From positions 57,408 to 121,407 of the forward strand of contig MSGZ01000023.1 in assembly GCA_001940925.1 (NCBI GenBank): DNA of 64,000 nt, read 5' to 3'. The position numbers were made by a program, and so were the translations under genes. The notes below the pieces were generated by a model. It was not told the DNA's origin and did not search any database. It worked only from the letters and a program-made list of their open reading frames with translations. The stretch comes from Ruminococcus sp. Phil11 (lineage in GTDB: Bacteria > Bacillota > Clostridia > Oscillospirales > Ruminococcaceae). Below, in pieces: positions 8,700 through 16,315 of the stretch (position 1 is its first letter; each line of letters begins with the position of its first letter).

Positions 8700-10190
8700 T
8701 CAGTTGCTGCGCTTTCTGCGTGTCAGGGCGGCAGCCGAAGCAGCAGCCGATGCCAGAGCAGCAAATACGCCGACACCTGCATCACCGGTCTGCGGTGCGG
8801 AGGTGCCTTTATTTGCCGTTGTGGACTTCGCAGCCGCCTGTGTCTGCGGAGCGACAGTCGCTGCAGCAGTTGTCTGCTCAGGAGCCGCAGTCGTCTGAAC
8901 CGCGGCCGGAGCCGTCGTTTCGGCAGCCTGCGGTGCAAGCTCGACAGTCAGCGGATTGCGGTAGCCGGTCGCAGTAATTTTCAGCGTATAGGTGCCGTTT
9001 GCGCCGTCAGCGAAAACCTTGCCGCTCCGGGACTCCGCATCAAAATTGATCGCATTGTTCTCGTCAAAGATCTTGACCGCGCCTCTGCCGGATGCATTGT
9101 AAGCAGTCTCACCGACTTCGACCTTGGATAGATTCCTGATAAAGTTCTCAGCGTCGGCATCGGACGCATTGTCAGCCTTTACAAGCTTGCCGTCCTTGTA
9201 CTGCACCGGTACTGTATCAGTCTCCAGCGTGAAGGTCGTGCTCAGCTCGGCATACTTTTTGCCGTCGTCTGAGACCTTCAGATTGTAGCTGCCCGGCTTT
9301 GCGTCGGTATAGTCGATCTTGCCGTCCGTGACGGTAAAGCCGTCAGCGACCGTATACTTTTTCTGATAGTCCGCCGGAACGCCCTCTGCGGTGAAGGTCG
9401 TGCTGCCTGTGCCCGCATTGCCGTTTTCGGCAGTCAGCGTTGCCGCAAATTTCACCGGGATATAGGTGTCGGTATCGACCGTGATGTAACCCTTCTTCGT
9501 GATGAGAACGATCTGCTTGACCGTGCTGCCCATCAGCCCCTCATAGAGCTTGTAATCGAGCTGATTGCCGTGCGGTTCTTCGGTCTTGATGCCGGACGAC
9601 CATGCGATCTCACCGCGCCAGATGTTCTGCTCATGCCGCATCGCGTATGCTTTGCCGTCTGCGGTTTTCAGCAGCGCGCCGCGGTATTTCGTATCAAAGC
9701 CTTCCGGCTGGTCGGTCAGGTCGATCAGATAATCGCCCCACGGCGTTTCCGTCGAGAGCTTCACACCGAGATTTGCGGTTTCCGGCTCTGCATCCTGCAC
9801 AGCGGAAAAGCTTGCCTTGCCGTCCTTTACCGTGACATTTTTGTATGCCTCCGGCGCACTGTCCAGCTTCGTGAAGCCGTAGTTGTTTTCACCGAGCGCA
9901 TCGAGATCGGCCTGCGAGATCGCAACCGGATAATTCACGCCGAGAATCTTGTCCTCGCCGTTGTTGTACGAGCCCTCAAACAGCTCACCCTCGCCGTTTT
10001 TCAGGGCCTTGCTCTTTGTCGCAGAGGTCACGGCGTCCACCTCACCGGCGGAATCGCCCATTTCTGCCGCATAGAAATCGGTGTACGGGATATTCATGGT
10101 GCCGTAAAGTACCGTATCCTCCGCGGAGACCGGGATCGCCGCGCTCATGACCGCGATCGCCGCCGCAGAGATCATTGCTAACTTCTTCAT
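8700..10190 (-). CDS. Cell-wall-anchored Tp47-like (penicillin-binding Tp47 domain family) surface protein
   Basis: A 496-residue secreted protein. I place the start at the ATG at 10190 (MKKLAMISAAA), which follows a good GGAGAAAAG ribosome site and opens a classical signal peptide ending near SAEDT. The mature N-terminus has GTMNIPYTDFYAAEM and EVDAVTSATKSKAL, which recall Treponema Tp47 homologues of Firmicutes. Beta-rich domains follow, then a Thr/Ala-rich stalk and a C-terminal sorting signal with APQTGD, a hydrophobic stretch and RRKRSN (a non-canonical LPXTG type). An iron box lies 16 nt upstream. Substrate unknown; with its neighbours it may bind iron or haem at the surface (inference). 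Confidence 0.75.
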   Translation of the reverse strand: MKKLAMISAAAIAVMSAAIPVSAEDTVLYGTMNIPYTDFYAAEMGDSAGEVDAVTSATKSKALKNGEGELFEGSYNNGEDKILGVNYPVAISQADLDALGENNYGFTKLDSAPEAYKNVTVKDGKASFSAVQDAEPETANLGVKLSTETPWGDYLIDLTDQPEGFDTKYRGALLKTADGKAYAMRHEQNIWRGEIAWSSGIKTEEPHGNQLDYKLYEGLMGSTVKQIVLITKKGYITVDTDTYIPVKFAATLTAENGNAGTGSTTFTAEGVPADYQKKYTVADGFTVTDGKIDYTDAKPGSYNLKVSDDGKKYAELSTTFTLETDTVPVQYKDGKLVKADNASDADAENFIRNLSKVEVGETAYNASGRGAVKIFDENNAINFDAESRSGKVFADGANGTYTLKITATGYRNPLTVELAPQAAETTAPAAVQTTAAPEQTTAAATVAPQTQAAAKSTTANKGTSAPQTGDAGVGVFAALASAAASAAALTRRKRSN

Positions 10191-10205
10191 TTCTTTTCTC
10201 CTTTG

Positions 10206-10221
10206 GTTAGATTCGCCTAAC
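10206..10221 (-). promoter_or_regulatory. Iron-box-like operator upstream of the Tp47-like/ApbE operon
   Basis: A perfect GTTAG-N6-CTAAC dyad lies between the flavodoxin stop and the Tp47-like start codon. A weak TTGCCG-N17-TAAGTT promoter can be drawn on the minus strand so that the dyad overlaps the -10. This is one of about a dozen copies in the window. Confidence 0.72.
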
Positions 10222-10233
10222 TTATGCAGATGC

Positions 10234-10644
10234 TTATGCACCGGCAAGCTCTGCGCCGAGTGCCTTCAGCTTTGCAAGATCATCATCCGTCGGTGCTTCA
10301 TTTGCGGTATAGCCCTCATCACCGAGCAGTGCTGCGCCTGCCGCCTTGACGCGGTCAGCCCAGTTGCGCATCCATTCGCCGTCGCCCCAGCCGTAGGAGC
10401 CGAACAGCAGAACCTTCTTGCCGCTCAGTGCCGATTCGATGCCGGTGAAAAACGGCTCGAACTCGTCCTCCTCGAGCACCTCTGCGCCCATAGCCGGGCA
10501 GCCGAATGCGATCGCATCAAAATCTGCAATATTCCCGCTGAAATCGGAAACGGTCAGCGCGTCAACGCCGGCACCCTCGGCGACTGCGTTCGCCATTGCC
10601 TCGGTATTGCCCGTGCCGCTCCAATAAATCACTGCTGTTTTCAT
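10234..10644 (-). CDS. Flavodoxin
   Basis: A 136-residue short-chain flavodoxin. The FMN phosphate loop is clear at the N-terminus (YWSGTGNTEAMANAVA), followed by FGCPAMGAEVLEE near residue 49 and LFGSYGWGDGEWM near 80. Flavodoxins substitute for ferredoxin under iron limitation. It lies between the DUF2325 gene and the Tp47-like gene. No dyad lies directly in front of it, so it is probably read from the two iron boxes ahead of DUF2325. Confidence 0.93.
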   Translation of the reverse strand: MKTAVIYWSGTGNTEAMANAVAEGAGVDALTVSDFSGNIADFDAIAFGCPAMGAEVLEEDEFEPFFTGIESALSGKKVLLFGSYGWGDGEWMRNWADRVKAAGAALLGDEGYTANEAPTDDDLAKLKALGAELAGA

Positions 10645-10701
10645 TGTTATTCCTCCAATAAAGTGTATTTTATCAAACAGATCACTCTGTATTGAACCGT
10701 G

Positions 10702-10983
10702 TTATCCGCTGTACTGCTCCAGCAGCTTTTTCAGCGCGCTGACGCTTGCACTGTGGATATGCTTCACCGGAATGCCGTGCTTTTCGGAACGGTTCTTCAC
10801 GCCCGCCAGCATTTTATGCGAGCAGGTGCTTGTGAACACGACCAGCAGATCCGGCTGACCGATCTTGTTTTCAAAGTCCGCAGGCATTTGCGTAAAGACT
10901 TTGGATTTCCACTGATACTGTTTACAGATATCCTGATAGCGTGTTGCCATGCGGTCATTGCCGCCTACGATGACTAAGCTCAT
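10702..10983 (-). CDS. DUF2325 domain protein
   Basis: A 93-residue protein of the DUF2325 family, with the N-terminal VIVGGNDRM motif and a STCSHKM segment near residue 53. Members occur beside iron-transport genes in clostridia and have been suggested to sense or handle metals, but no reaction is established. It is preceded by two iron-box dyads and a perfect sigma-A promoter, and it leads into the flavodoxin gene 57 nt downstream. Confidence 0.85.
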   Translation of the reverse strand: MSLVIVGGNDRMATRYQDICKQYQWKSKVFTQMPADFENKIGQPDLLVVFTSTCSHKMLAGVKNRSEKHGIPVKHIHSASVSALKKLLEQYSG

Positions 10984-10997
10984 AAATCCTCCTTTTG

Positions 10998-11013
10998 GTT
11001 AGATAACGCTAAC
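10998..11013 (-). promoter_or_regulatory. Iron-box-like operator, proximal to DUF2325
   Basis: Perfect GTTAG-N6-CTAAC dyad 14 nt upstream of the DUF2325 start codon. It lies in the leader between the promoter-proximal dyad at 11059-11074 and the ribosome binding site. Confidence 0.75.
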
Positions 11014-11058
11014 AGCGTTTCGATCATACAGGGCGAACCGAGATCCGCCCCACAAACA

Positions 11059-11074
11059 GTTAACTTCCGCTAAC
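11059..11074 (-). promoter_or_regulatory. Iron-box-like operator at the DUF2325 transcription start
   Basis: GTTAA-N6-CTAAC (9 of 10 bases of the common dyad). On the minus strand it starts 7 nt after the -10 of the promoter at 11082-11110, so it would cover the transcription start. Confidence 0.7.
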
Positions 11075-11081
11075 CGTTACG

Positions 11082-11110
11082 ATTATACCACATTTAGATT
11101 TGTTTGTCAA
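11082..11110 (-). promoter_or_regulatory. Promoter of DUF2325-flavodoxin
   Basis: Minus strand TTGACA (11110-11105), 17 bases, TATAAT (11087-11082): a perfect consensus sigma-A promoter directed at DUF2325, with an iron-box dyad placed over the predicted start. Confidence 0.85.
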
Positions 11111-11144
11111 CCCCTGATTTCAAATAATTTTCAGATCATTCCGC

Positions 11145-11173
11145 TTGACAGGCAGTTTTTTCTGTGCTATAAT
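11145..11173 (+). promoter_or_regulatory. Promoter of the DUF3793 gene
   Basis: TTGACA (11145-11150), 17 bases, TATAAT (11168-11173): a perfect consensus promoter, divergent from the DUF2325 promoter. The dyad at 11181-11196 covers the expected start of transcription. Confidence 0.87.
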
Positions 11174-11180
11174 AGCATCA

Positions 11181-11196
11181 GTTAGCATATGATAAC
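11181..11196 (+). promoter_or_regulatory. Iron-box-like operator at the DUF3793 transcription start
   Basis: GTTAG-N6-ATAAC, one mismatch from the common dyad, beginning 8 nt after the -10 and ending 22 nt before the start codon. Confidence 0.65.
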
Positions 11197-11218
11197 CGAA
11201 TGAAAAGGGGGATCTTTC

Positions 11219-11773
11219 ATGTCCGAGGCTGCAATGATACGAAACTGTGCACCGACGCTCGCCGGTATCAAGACCGGAAATCTGTTCAGCTTCCGCTATG
11301 ACAGCATTGACGAAATGCGCGAATCCGTGCGCTTCTGGAACCGCAGGCTTCATCATAAGGGTGTCCGCATTCTGCCGCTGCGGTACCGCGGACATCATGC
11401 CCTGATCTATCTGTACCGTCCGGCACAGCTTGCGGATGATCTGCATAACGATCAGGCAAAAGCGATCCTGCGGCAATGCGGCTATACGCCGGATCACGCC
11501 GCGCAGTGCATTGCCAGACTGATGCAGCGGCTGCAGGATGCAGATGATTTTCCGCATGAGATCGGACTGTTTCTCGGTTATCCGCCAGAGGATGTCTCCG
11601 GTTTCATCACACATCACGCCTGCGGTTATAAATGTGCAGGCTGCTGGAAGGTCTACGGTGACGAGCAGAAATGCCGCCGGCTGTTTGCAAAATATAAGCA
11701 GTGCACAAGAATATACGAAACCTGTCTGGCACGCGGCGCAGATGTCGTGTCGATGACCGTCGCAGACCGGTAA
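11219..11773 (+). CDS. DUF3793 family protein
   Basis: A 184-residue protein of clostridial family DUF3793. Recognised by TLAGIKTGNLFSF near residue 14, HEIGLFLGYPPEDVSGFI near 118, and a C-terminal Cys-rich block with CGYKCAGCWKVY and KQCTRIYETC. The cysteine arrangement suggests metal or Fe-S binding, but no function is established. DUF3793, DUF2325 and flavodoxin genes commonly neighbour each other in clostridial iron regions; here all sit behind iron boxes. The ATG follows an AAAGGGGGATC ribosome site. Confidence 0.85.
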   Translation: MSEAAMIRNCAPTLAGIKTGNLFSFRYDSIDEMRESVRFWNRRLHHKGVRILPLRYRGHHALIYLYRPAQLADDLHNDQAKAILRQCGYTPDHAAQCIARLMQRLQDADDFPHEIGLFLGYPPEDVSGFITHHACGYKCAGCWKVYGDEQKCRRLFAKYKQCTRIYETCLARGADVVSMTVADR

Positions 11774-11778
11774 AGAAA

Positions 11779-11808
11779 CAGCAGTACACCGCGGTGTACT
11801 GCTGCTTT
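11779..11808. terminator. Bidirectional terminator between DUF3793 and the FtsX permease gene
   Basis: A 12-bp perfect inverted repeat (CAGCAGTACACC / GGTGTACTGCTG) with a 2-base centre, followed by CTTTTGTT on the plus strand and TTTCTTTA on the minus strand. It sits between two convergent genes and can serve both. Confidence 0.85.
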
Positions 11809-11810
11809 TG

Positions 11811-14555
11811 TTATTCTGCGTTTTTCAGTGCCAGAACCTTCGGGATCCTGCGGATGCGGATGAAATCGCAGACAGTAATCAGGAGATACGCCGCCGTAAC
11901 CAGCGCGAACTCTTTGATAAAGCCCTCCGGTTTCATGATGAACGCGAAATATCCGCCGAGCTGCTGCAGCATAATCTCCCACATCAGCTTCATCGCATAG
12001 AAACCGATTGCCATGGCGATCAGCTCCGTGATGATGACAACGACCGCCGTCGTGAGCAGATAGAGCCGTGCGATCTCGCCGTCCTCATAGCCGAGGATCT
12101 TGACCATAGCGATCGGGAGCTCATTCTTCTCAATGATGATCTTTGTCAGCAGATACAGGATAATCGCCGCGATAATCACGCAGATATACTGGAAATACAC
12201 GATATAGTTTCCGAAGGAATGATCGAGCTGATTCGCGATCTTGATCATGTCATCCGAAGTGATGCGCTTGACGATCTGCTTTTCGTCGATATCGGTGATC
12301 GTTTCATCCGAAAGATACCCGCTGAATGCATCCGCATCGCGCTCAAAGATCTCGTTGAAGCGTTCATTCGGCATGAATACGGCCAGTGCCGCGTCGTAGC
12401 TGTACACACCGGCGACATGCCATGTATACTGCTTGTTTTCGTACTTTTCGTGCATGGTAAAGCTGTCGCCCGTGTTCAGATGATACTTGCCCGCAAATGC
12501 AGTTGAGATCCACATATCATCCGGTTTGTCCGTTTTTCCCGTACTGATATATCTGCTGTTTTCCGCAATGCCGTATACCGTGATCTCCTCATTGTATTTC
12601 TCGGTGCGGTATTCCAGCGCGCCCATGGAAACCGGCTCCGCGCCGTCTGTTTCCGTGCGGATGATCTCACCGTCCTCATCCTTGTAATCCGTCAGAAGGA
12701 CCTGCTCCTTTGCAAACATCATGCCCGGCATGGTATCCTGATAATGGGAGAGCGTCGAAGGCAGGCCGACGACCAGCGAAAGCAGCAGCATGACGAAACT
12801 GATCCCGACAAACATCATCAGATAATTCGGGATATTCTGTAAGAAAACGCGCAGACGGAACCGCCGGAAGAAACGCCAGCGCGGCAGGCGCACCGCTTTT
12901 TTGCGGCGGATCTTTTTGAGGTCATGCCGCAGGAATCTCAGCGGAGAGAGCCGCAGCATCCGGACGATCACAACAAAGTTGATCGCGAGCATCAACACGA
13001 ACGGTACGATCGTCGTGCGGATGAATGCTTCCGGCGTCCAGAGCGTTTCATAGGTCGGCAGGCTGTAGCTCAGATAGTACATCCCGACCGCAATGTCTTT
13101 GAACACGGTATAGCCGAGCACATTGCCGATGACCGCAGCAAGGATCACGACCAGCAGCGGCGCGCTCATATAGTAGCGCAGCAGCTCCCCTTTCGTGAAT
13201 CCGGATGCGCGCAGCGTACCGATCGAGGACGCTTCTTTTTCCAGCGTGCTGCTGATATTCACCGCAAAGATGAATGCAAGCACCGCCGTCAGCACATAGA
13301 GAATGACGCCGCTGATCGCCATGTCCGTGCCGAGATCGTCCTCTGCGAAGTTGATCGCAAGATTTGCGTATGCCGGCACATAATCCTTGATCTCCGTTTC
13401 CTTTTCGGCAGCGGCTGCCTGTGTGATGAGTGCTTTCAGGAAGTGATCGGAGAGTGTTTTCTCCTCGTAGAGATCGGCAGGCTTGTTCTTGTATGTGAAA
13501 GCATAATTTGCGTGCAGTGCCGTACCGATCCGCGCAAAGCCTTCCTCCGTCACCATGCCGACATCAAAGGTCAGCGCGTCAAACATGGTATCGGTATTGC
13601 TCTCATAAAGCGTGATGTAATCGGTGAAGGACGCCAGTCCGACGACCTCGAACTCCGCGCCGTCCGCCTTCACCGTGTCACCGATCTGAATGCCGGCGTT
13701 GTCCGCGTGCATCCGGTCAATGATGATCTCGCGGTCATTCTGCGGGGCTCTGCCGGAAAGCAGGTCGTAGAGATCGACTTCCTTTCTGGTATTATAAACG
13801 CGGATCTTTCCTTCAAATGCAGCATCATCCGGAATATGCTCATCCGCATTCTTAAAGAACAGCTCATATACATTGACCGGTACCGGATCAAAGGTCCGGT
13901 CAAGCTCATAGCGTTCCGCCAGCTTGGTATATTCCTTATCAATCTCCTTGTCGATCTTTTTATGTGCCTTGTCCTCCGCTTTGGAAAGCGCATCCTTGTA
14001 TTCCGCGGAATCCCATGCCTCCTTCAGCGCATCGCTGACCGCTTTGTCATAGTTTTCCTCCATTGCGGTTTCCAGTGCCTGACTGAGCATTTCCTGCCGC
14101 ATGTCATCCGGAAGCTCCGCACCGGCTTCTGCGATCTGCGCATCGACTGCCGCTGTCACCTGCTCCGTGATCGCTGCTTTCACCTGCTCCCGCACGTTTT
14201 CCTCAACGGCCTCCCGCACGGCATCCACGATCTCCGGCTCCGCTTCTTCATAAGCGCGCTCGCGGAAAATCTTTACCATATCGGCCTTTTCGCCGGATGC
14301 GATCGCTTCAAGCACCTCCGGCTCCGGAATGCGTGACAGCTCAAAATGACCGTCCTCGCGGTGAAATTTTGCCGCATTGCCGTTCAGCGAGGTCATCATG
14401 CTGTTGTTTGCGACATACATGCCGGAAACAAAGCCGATCGTCACGACCAGCATCGCAAAGATCATCAGATAGCGTTTCCAGTCGCGCAGCAGATCACGCC
14501 AGACACGCTTATGCAGCGGATTTTTGGGGCGTTTCCCGAACGATATCTTCTCCAT
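11811..14555 (-). CDS. FtsX/MacB-type ABC transporter permease
   Basis: A 914-residue permease. There is one N-terminal membrane helix (residues 28-50) and a long acidic, helical extracytoplasmic region rich in Glu/Ala (residues 90-210, likely coiled coil). Three helices of an FtsX domain follow near 405-530, then a second cytoplasmic Arg-rich loop, a second extracytoplasmic domain and a terminal three-helix FtsX domain. It lies 12 nt after its ATPase. The operon has two promoters, one behind a Mn2+ riboswitch. Family members export peptides or lipids or signal across the membrane; substrate unknown. Confidence 0.85.
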   Translation of the reverse strand: MEKISFGKRPKNPLHKRVWRDLLRDWKRYLMIFAMLVVTIGFVSGMYVANNSMMTSLNGNAAKFHREDGHFELSRIPEPEVLEAIASGEKADMVKIFRERAYEEAEPEIVDAVREAVEENVREQVKAAITEQVTAAVDAQIAEAGAELPDDMRQEMLSQALETAMEENYDKAVSDALKEAWDSAEYKDALSKAEDKAHKKIDKEIDKEYTKLAERYELDRTFDPVPVNVYELFFKNADEHIPDDAAFEGKIRVYNTRKEVDLYDLLSGRAPQNDREIIIDRMHADNAGIQIGDTVKADGAEFEVVGLASFTDYITLYESNTDTMFDALTFDVGMVTEEGFARIGTALHANYAFTYKNKPADLYEEKTLSDHFLKALITQAAAAEKETEIKDYVPAYANLAINFAEDDLGTDMAISGVILYVLTAVLAFIFAVNISSTLEKEASSIGTLRASGFTKGELLRYYMSAPLLVVILAAVIGNVLGYTVFKDIAVGMYYLSYSLPTYETLWTPEAFIRTTIVPFVLMLAINFVVIVRMLRLSPLRFLRHDLKKIRRKKAVRLPRWRFFRRFRLRVFLQNIPNYLMMFVGISFVMLLLSLVVGLPSTLSHYQDTMPGMMFAKEQVLLTDYKDEDGEIIRTETDGAEPVSMGALEYRTEKYNEEITVYGIAENSRYISTGKTDKPDDMWISTAFAGKYHLNTGDSFTMHEKYENKQYTWHVAGVYSYDAALAVFMPNERFNEIFERDADAFSGYLSDETITDIDEKQIVKRITSDDMIKIANQLDHSFGNYIVYFQYICVIIAAIILYLLTKIIIEKNELPIAMVKILGYEDGEIARLYLLTTAVVVIITELIAMAIGFYAMKLMWEIMLQQLGGYFAFIMKPEGFIKEFALVTAAYLLITVCDFIRIRRIPKVLALKNAE

Positions 14556-14567
14556 GCCGCCGCCCCC

Positions 14568-15284
14568 TTACCATTCCAGCTCGGCGGCTGTGATCTTCTC
14601 GGTGATGCGGTCATCGTGGCGGATCTTGCCGTCACGCAGCTTGATGACATGGTCTGCCATGCGCTTGATCGCCTCATTGTGCGTGACCATAATGATCGTA
14701 TTGCCGTACTTCTGATTGACCTCCTCGATCAGCTGCAGGATCTCCTTCGATGTGGTATAGTCCAGTGCACCGGTCGGCTCGTCACAGAGCAGAATGTCCG
14801 GATTCTTGACGATCGCGCGCCCGATCGACACACGCTGCTGCTGACCGCCGGAAAGCTGATTCGGCAGCTTGTAACGGTGCTCGAACAGACCGAGGATCTT
14901 CAGCAGCTCGTCAATATCCAGCGGCTTGTCGGAAAGATACGCGCCGGTCTCGATGTTCTCTTTGACGTTGAGATTCGGGATCAGGTTGTAGGACTGGAAC
15001 ACATAGCCGAGATGCTTGCGGCGGTAGCGCGTCAGGCTCTTTTCGTTCATGTCCTCCAGCTTGTCGCCGTTGATGAGGATCTCGCCCTCGTCTGCGCTGT
15101 CAATGCCGCCGAGAATATTCAGCAGCGTGGATTTGCCGGAGCCGGACGGTCCCAGCAGCACGCAGAACTCGCCCTTGCTGACCGTGAAATCCAGTCCGCG
15201 CAGAACATCCTGCTTCGTATCCCCGGTGCCGAAGCTCTTTTTCAGCCCATGTACTTCCAAAAACTTTCTCTCTGCTTCGCTCAT
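14568..15284 (-). CDS. LolD/MacB-type ABC transporter ATP-binding protein
   Basis: A 238-residue ATPase with Walker [10 protein letters not shown] near residue 44, Q-loop YVFQSYNLIPNL, signature [14 protein letters not shown] near 143, Walker B ILLCDEPTGALD and the H-loop MVTHNEAI. This is the typical partner of FtsX-type permeases. It starts 25 nt downstream of an imperfect dyad (15309-15324) and a perfect promoter, and further downstream of a Mn2+ riboswitch with its own promoter. Confidence 0.93.
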   Translation of the reverse strand: MSEAERKFLEVHGLKKSFGTGDTKQDVLRGLDFTVSKGEFCVLLGPSGSGKSTLLNILGGIDSADEGEILINGDKLEDMNEKSLTRYRRKHLGYVFQSYNLIPNLNVKENIETGAYLSDKPLDIDELLKILGLFEHRYKLPNQLSGGQQQRVSIGRAIVKNPDILLCDEPTGALDYTTSKEILQLIEEVNQKYGNTIIMVTHNEAIKRMADHVIKLRDGKIRHDDRITEKITAAELEW

Positions 15285-15308
15285 AATGTCCTCCTTACAG
15301 TTTAACAG

Positions 15309-15324
15309 TTGAGTATATGCTCAA
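15309..15324 (-). promoter_or_regulatory. Variant metal-box dyad at the ABC ATPase promoter
   Basis: TTGAG-N6-CTCAA, with the same arm length, spacing and TATATG centre as the box at 41879 but a different arm sequence. It lies 11 nt after the -10 of the promoter at 15336-15364, the same position as the canonical boxes. It may be a degenerate iron box or the site of a related regulator. Confidence 0.5.
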
Positions 15325-15335
15325 TCGTTTATTTG

Positions 15336-15364
15336 ATTATAGCATATCTCCGCTGCATTGTCAA
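15336..15364 (-). promoter_or_regulatory. Proximal promoter of the ABC ATPase-permease operon
   Basis: Minus strand TTGACA (15364-15359), 17 bases, TATAAT (15341-15336), perfect consensus. It lies downstream of the riboswitch terminator, so it can drive the ABC genes independently of the riboswitch. Confidence 0.85.
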
Positions 15365-15435
15365 CCCTTTTCGGGAAATTTTGCATTGCTGCATCCTGCG
15401 CGCTGTCAGCAGCCGTGAACCGGTCCGTTGTTCAG

Positions 15436-15473
15436 GCAAAACAAAACGGACATGACCGAAAGCCATGTCCGTG
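15436..15473 (-). terminator. Terminator of the riboswitch expression platform
   Basis: Minus strand ACGGACATG ... CATGTCCGT, a 9-bp stem with a short loop, followed by TTTTGTTTT. It lies about 60 nt after the yybP-ykoY aptamer and 150 nt before the ABC ATPase start, the arrangement of a transcription-terminating riboswitch. Confidence 0.78.
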
Positions 15474-15532
15474 AAAGTCATATTCAGACTCCATGCATAG
15501 CTTACGGCAAAGGTTCGCCCGGAAAGTTATAC

Positions 15533-15614
15533 ATGAGTCTCGCAAATTAAAACAAGCCAGACCCGAAGGCCAGGATGTTGACTTGTTACTCGAAAGAGCT
15601 TGCTACTCCCTCAT
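15533..15614 (-). ncRNA. yybP-ykoY manganese riboswitch aptamer
   Basis: Read on the minus strand, the RNA contains GAGGGAGUAGC, a small CUC-uuuc-GAG hairpin, AACAAGUCAACAUCCUGGCC paired with GGUCUGGCUUGUU, and the closing UUGCGAGACUCAU, which pairs with AUGAG at the 5' end. These correspond to the two conserved internal loops and P1 of the yybP-ykoY family, known to bind Mn2+. A TTGACA-N17-TAGAAT promoter lies directly upstream and a terminator downstream. Known targets are Mn2+ exporters and related membrane proteins; here the next gene is an ABC ATPase. Confidence 0.8.
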
Positions 15615-15623
15615 CACGCTTTT

Positions 15624-15652
15624 ATTCTAATACAGAACAGTTGATTTGTCAA
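15624..15652 (-). promoter_or_regulatory. Promoter of the Mn2+ riboswitch transcript
   Basis: Minus strand TTGACA (15652-15647), 17 bases, TAGAAT (15629-15624), about 10 nt before the aptamer. Confidence 0.8.
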
Positions 15653-15762
15653 TAGGAATGCCGAAAATTACATAAAAATCAAAGAATCGAATAAAAACTT
15701 TTCTGTTTCGGGCACAGATCATTGTGCATGATTACATCCAGGCCGCACGCTGCCCGAAACGG

Positions 15763-16143
15763 TCAGTCTGCTGTCCGCAGGCTTTGCAGGGTCTGCTCCG
15801 GGATCTCCGAAAGCAGCGCAAGTACGGCGTTTTCACGGTTATCAAACGAAGGAAAGCACTTTTGCATCATGGCGTCGACTGTGCTGTAATAGGTCTGATA
15901 CCGGACTGCCGTTTCCGCGCCCTTTTCCGTCAGATAGATGATATTGTCGTCATCCTTCGTGATCATGCCGAGCGACAGCAAATGCTTCAGCATTGCATGG
16001 ATGCTCGACTTTTTGTAGTGAAAATAAGCTGCAAGATATGTATTCCGGATCGGTTTGCCTGCATCTGCAAATGCTTTCATCGTCAGAAGATAGCGGATAT
16101 TCGCAGGCGTCATCTTTTCGTTTGTATCCATCATCATTCTCAT
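15763..16143 (-). CDS. Short DtxR/MntR-like winged-helix metalloregulator
   Basis: A 126-residue protein whose first 75 residues fit the DtxR/MntR DNA-binding domain: TPANIRYLLTMKAF, then a recognition-helix region NTYLAAYFHYKKSSIHAMLKHLLSLGMI and a wing ending in LTEKGAETAV. The remaining 50 residues could form a short dimerisation helix pair, but there is no SH3-like third domain, as in MntR. It is the last gene of the feo operon and overlaps the Cys-rich protein gene by ATGA. It is the best local candidate for the factor that reads the GTTAG-N6-CTAAC boxes, because half-sites of DtxR boxes have the same sequence. That link is inference. Confidence 0.72.
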   Translation of the reverse strand: MRMMMDTNEKMTPANIRYLLTMKAFADAGKPIRNTYLAAYFHYKKSSIHAMLKHLLSLGMITKDDDNIIYLTEKGAETAVRYQTYYSTVDAMMQKCFPSFDNRENAVLALLSEIPEQTLQSLRTAD

Positions 16144-16310
16144 TTCTTATGGCATGTGCCGCAGCAGCCGCAGTGTGCGCAGTCGCACCCGCAGGACGAT
16201 TTTCCCTTTTTCTTATCCCGGATCATCGAGATCACGATCGCGGCCACAACCGCGATCAGGATCATCGAAATGACAATTGTACCGAGATTGTCTGTCATCC
16301 ATTGCAGCAT
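16140..16310 (-). CDS. FeoB-associated Cys-rich membrane protein
   Basis: A 56-residue protein starting at the ATG at 16310, which follows GGGGAGCTGATCTCC. It has one membrane helix (about residues 11-29), a basic KKKGK segment and a C-terminal cluster of seven cysteines (CGCDCAHCGCCGTC). This is the hallmark of the FeoB-associated Cys-rich family found next to feoB in Firmicutes. It starts 5 nt after the feoB stop and overlaps the regulator. A longer upstream frame inside feoB was rejected. Probably binds iron at the membrane; function unproven. Confidence 0.88.
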   Translation of the reverse strand: MLQWMTDNLGTIVISMILIAVVAAIVISMIRDKKKGKSSCGCDCAHCGCCGTCHKK

Positions 16311-16315
16311 GGAGA

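Noticed and set aside
12924..14336. Long plus-strand reading frame of 470 codons inside the FtsX permease gene
   Set aside because: His/Arg/Asp-rich shadow frame antisense to a convincing permease; no family motifs.
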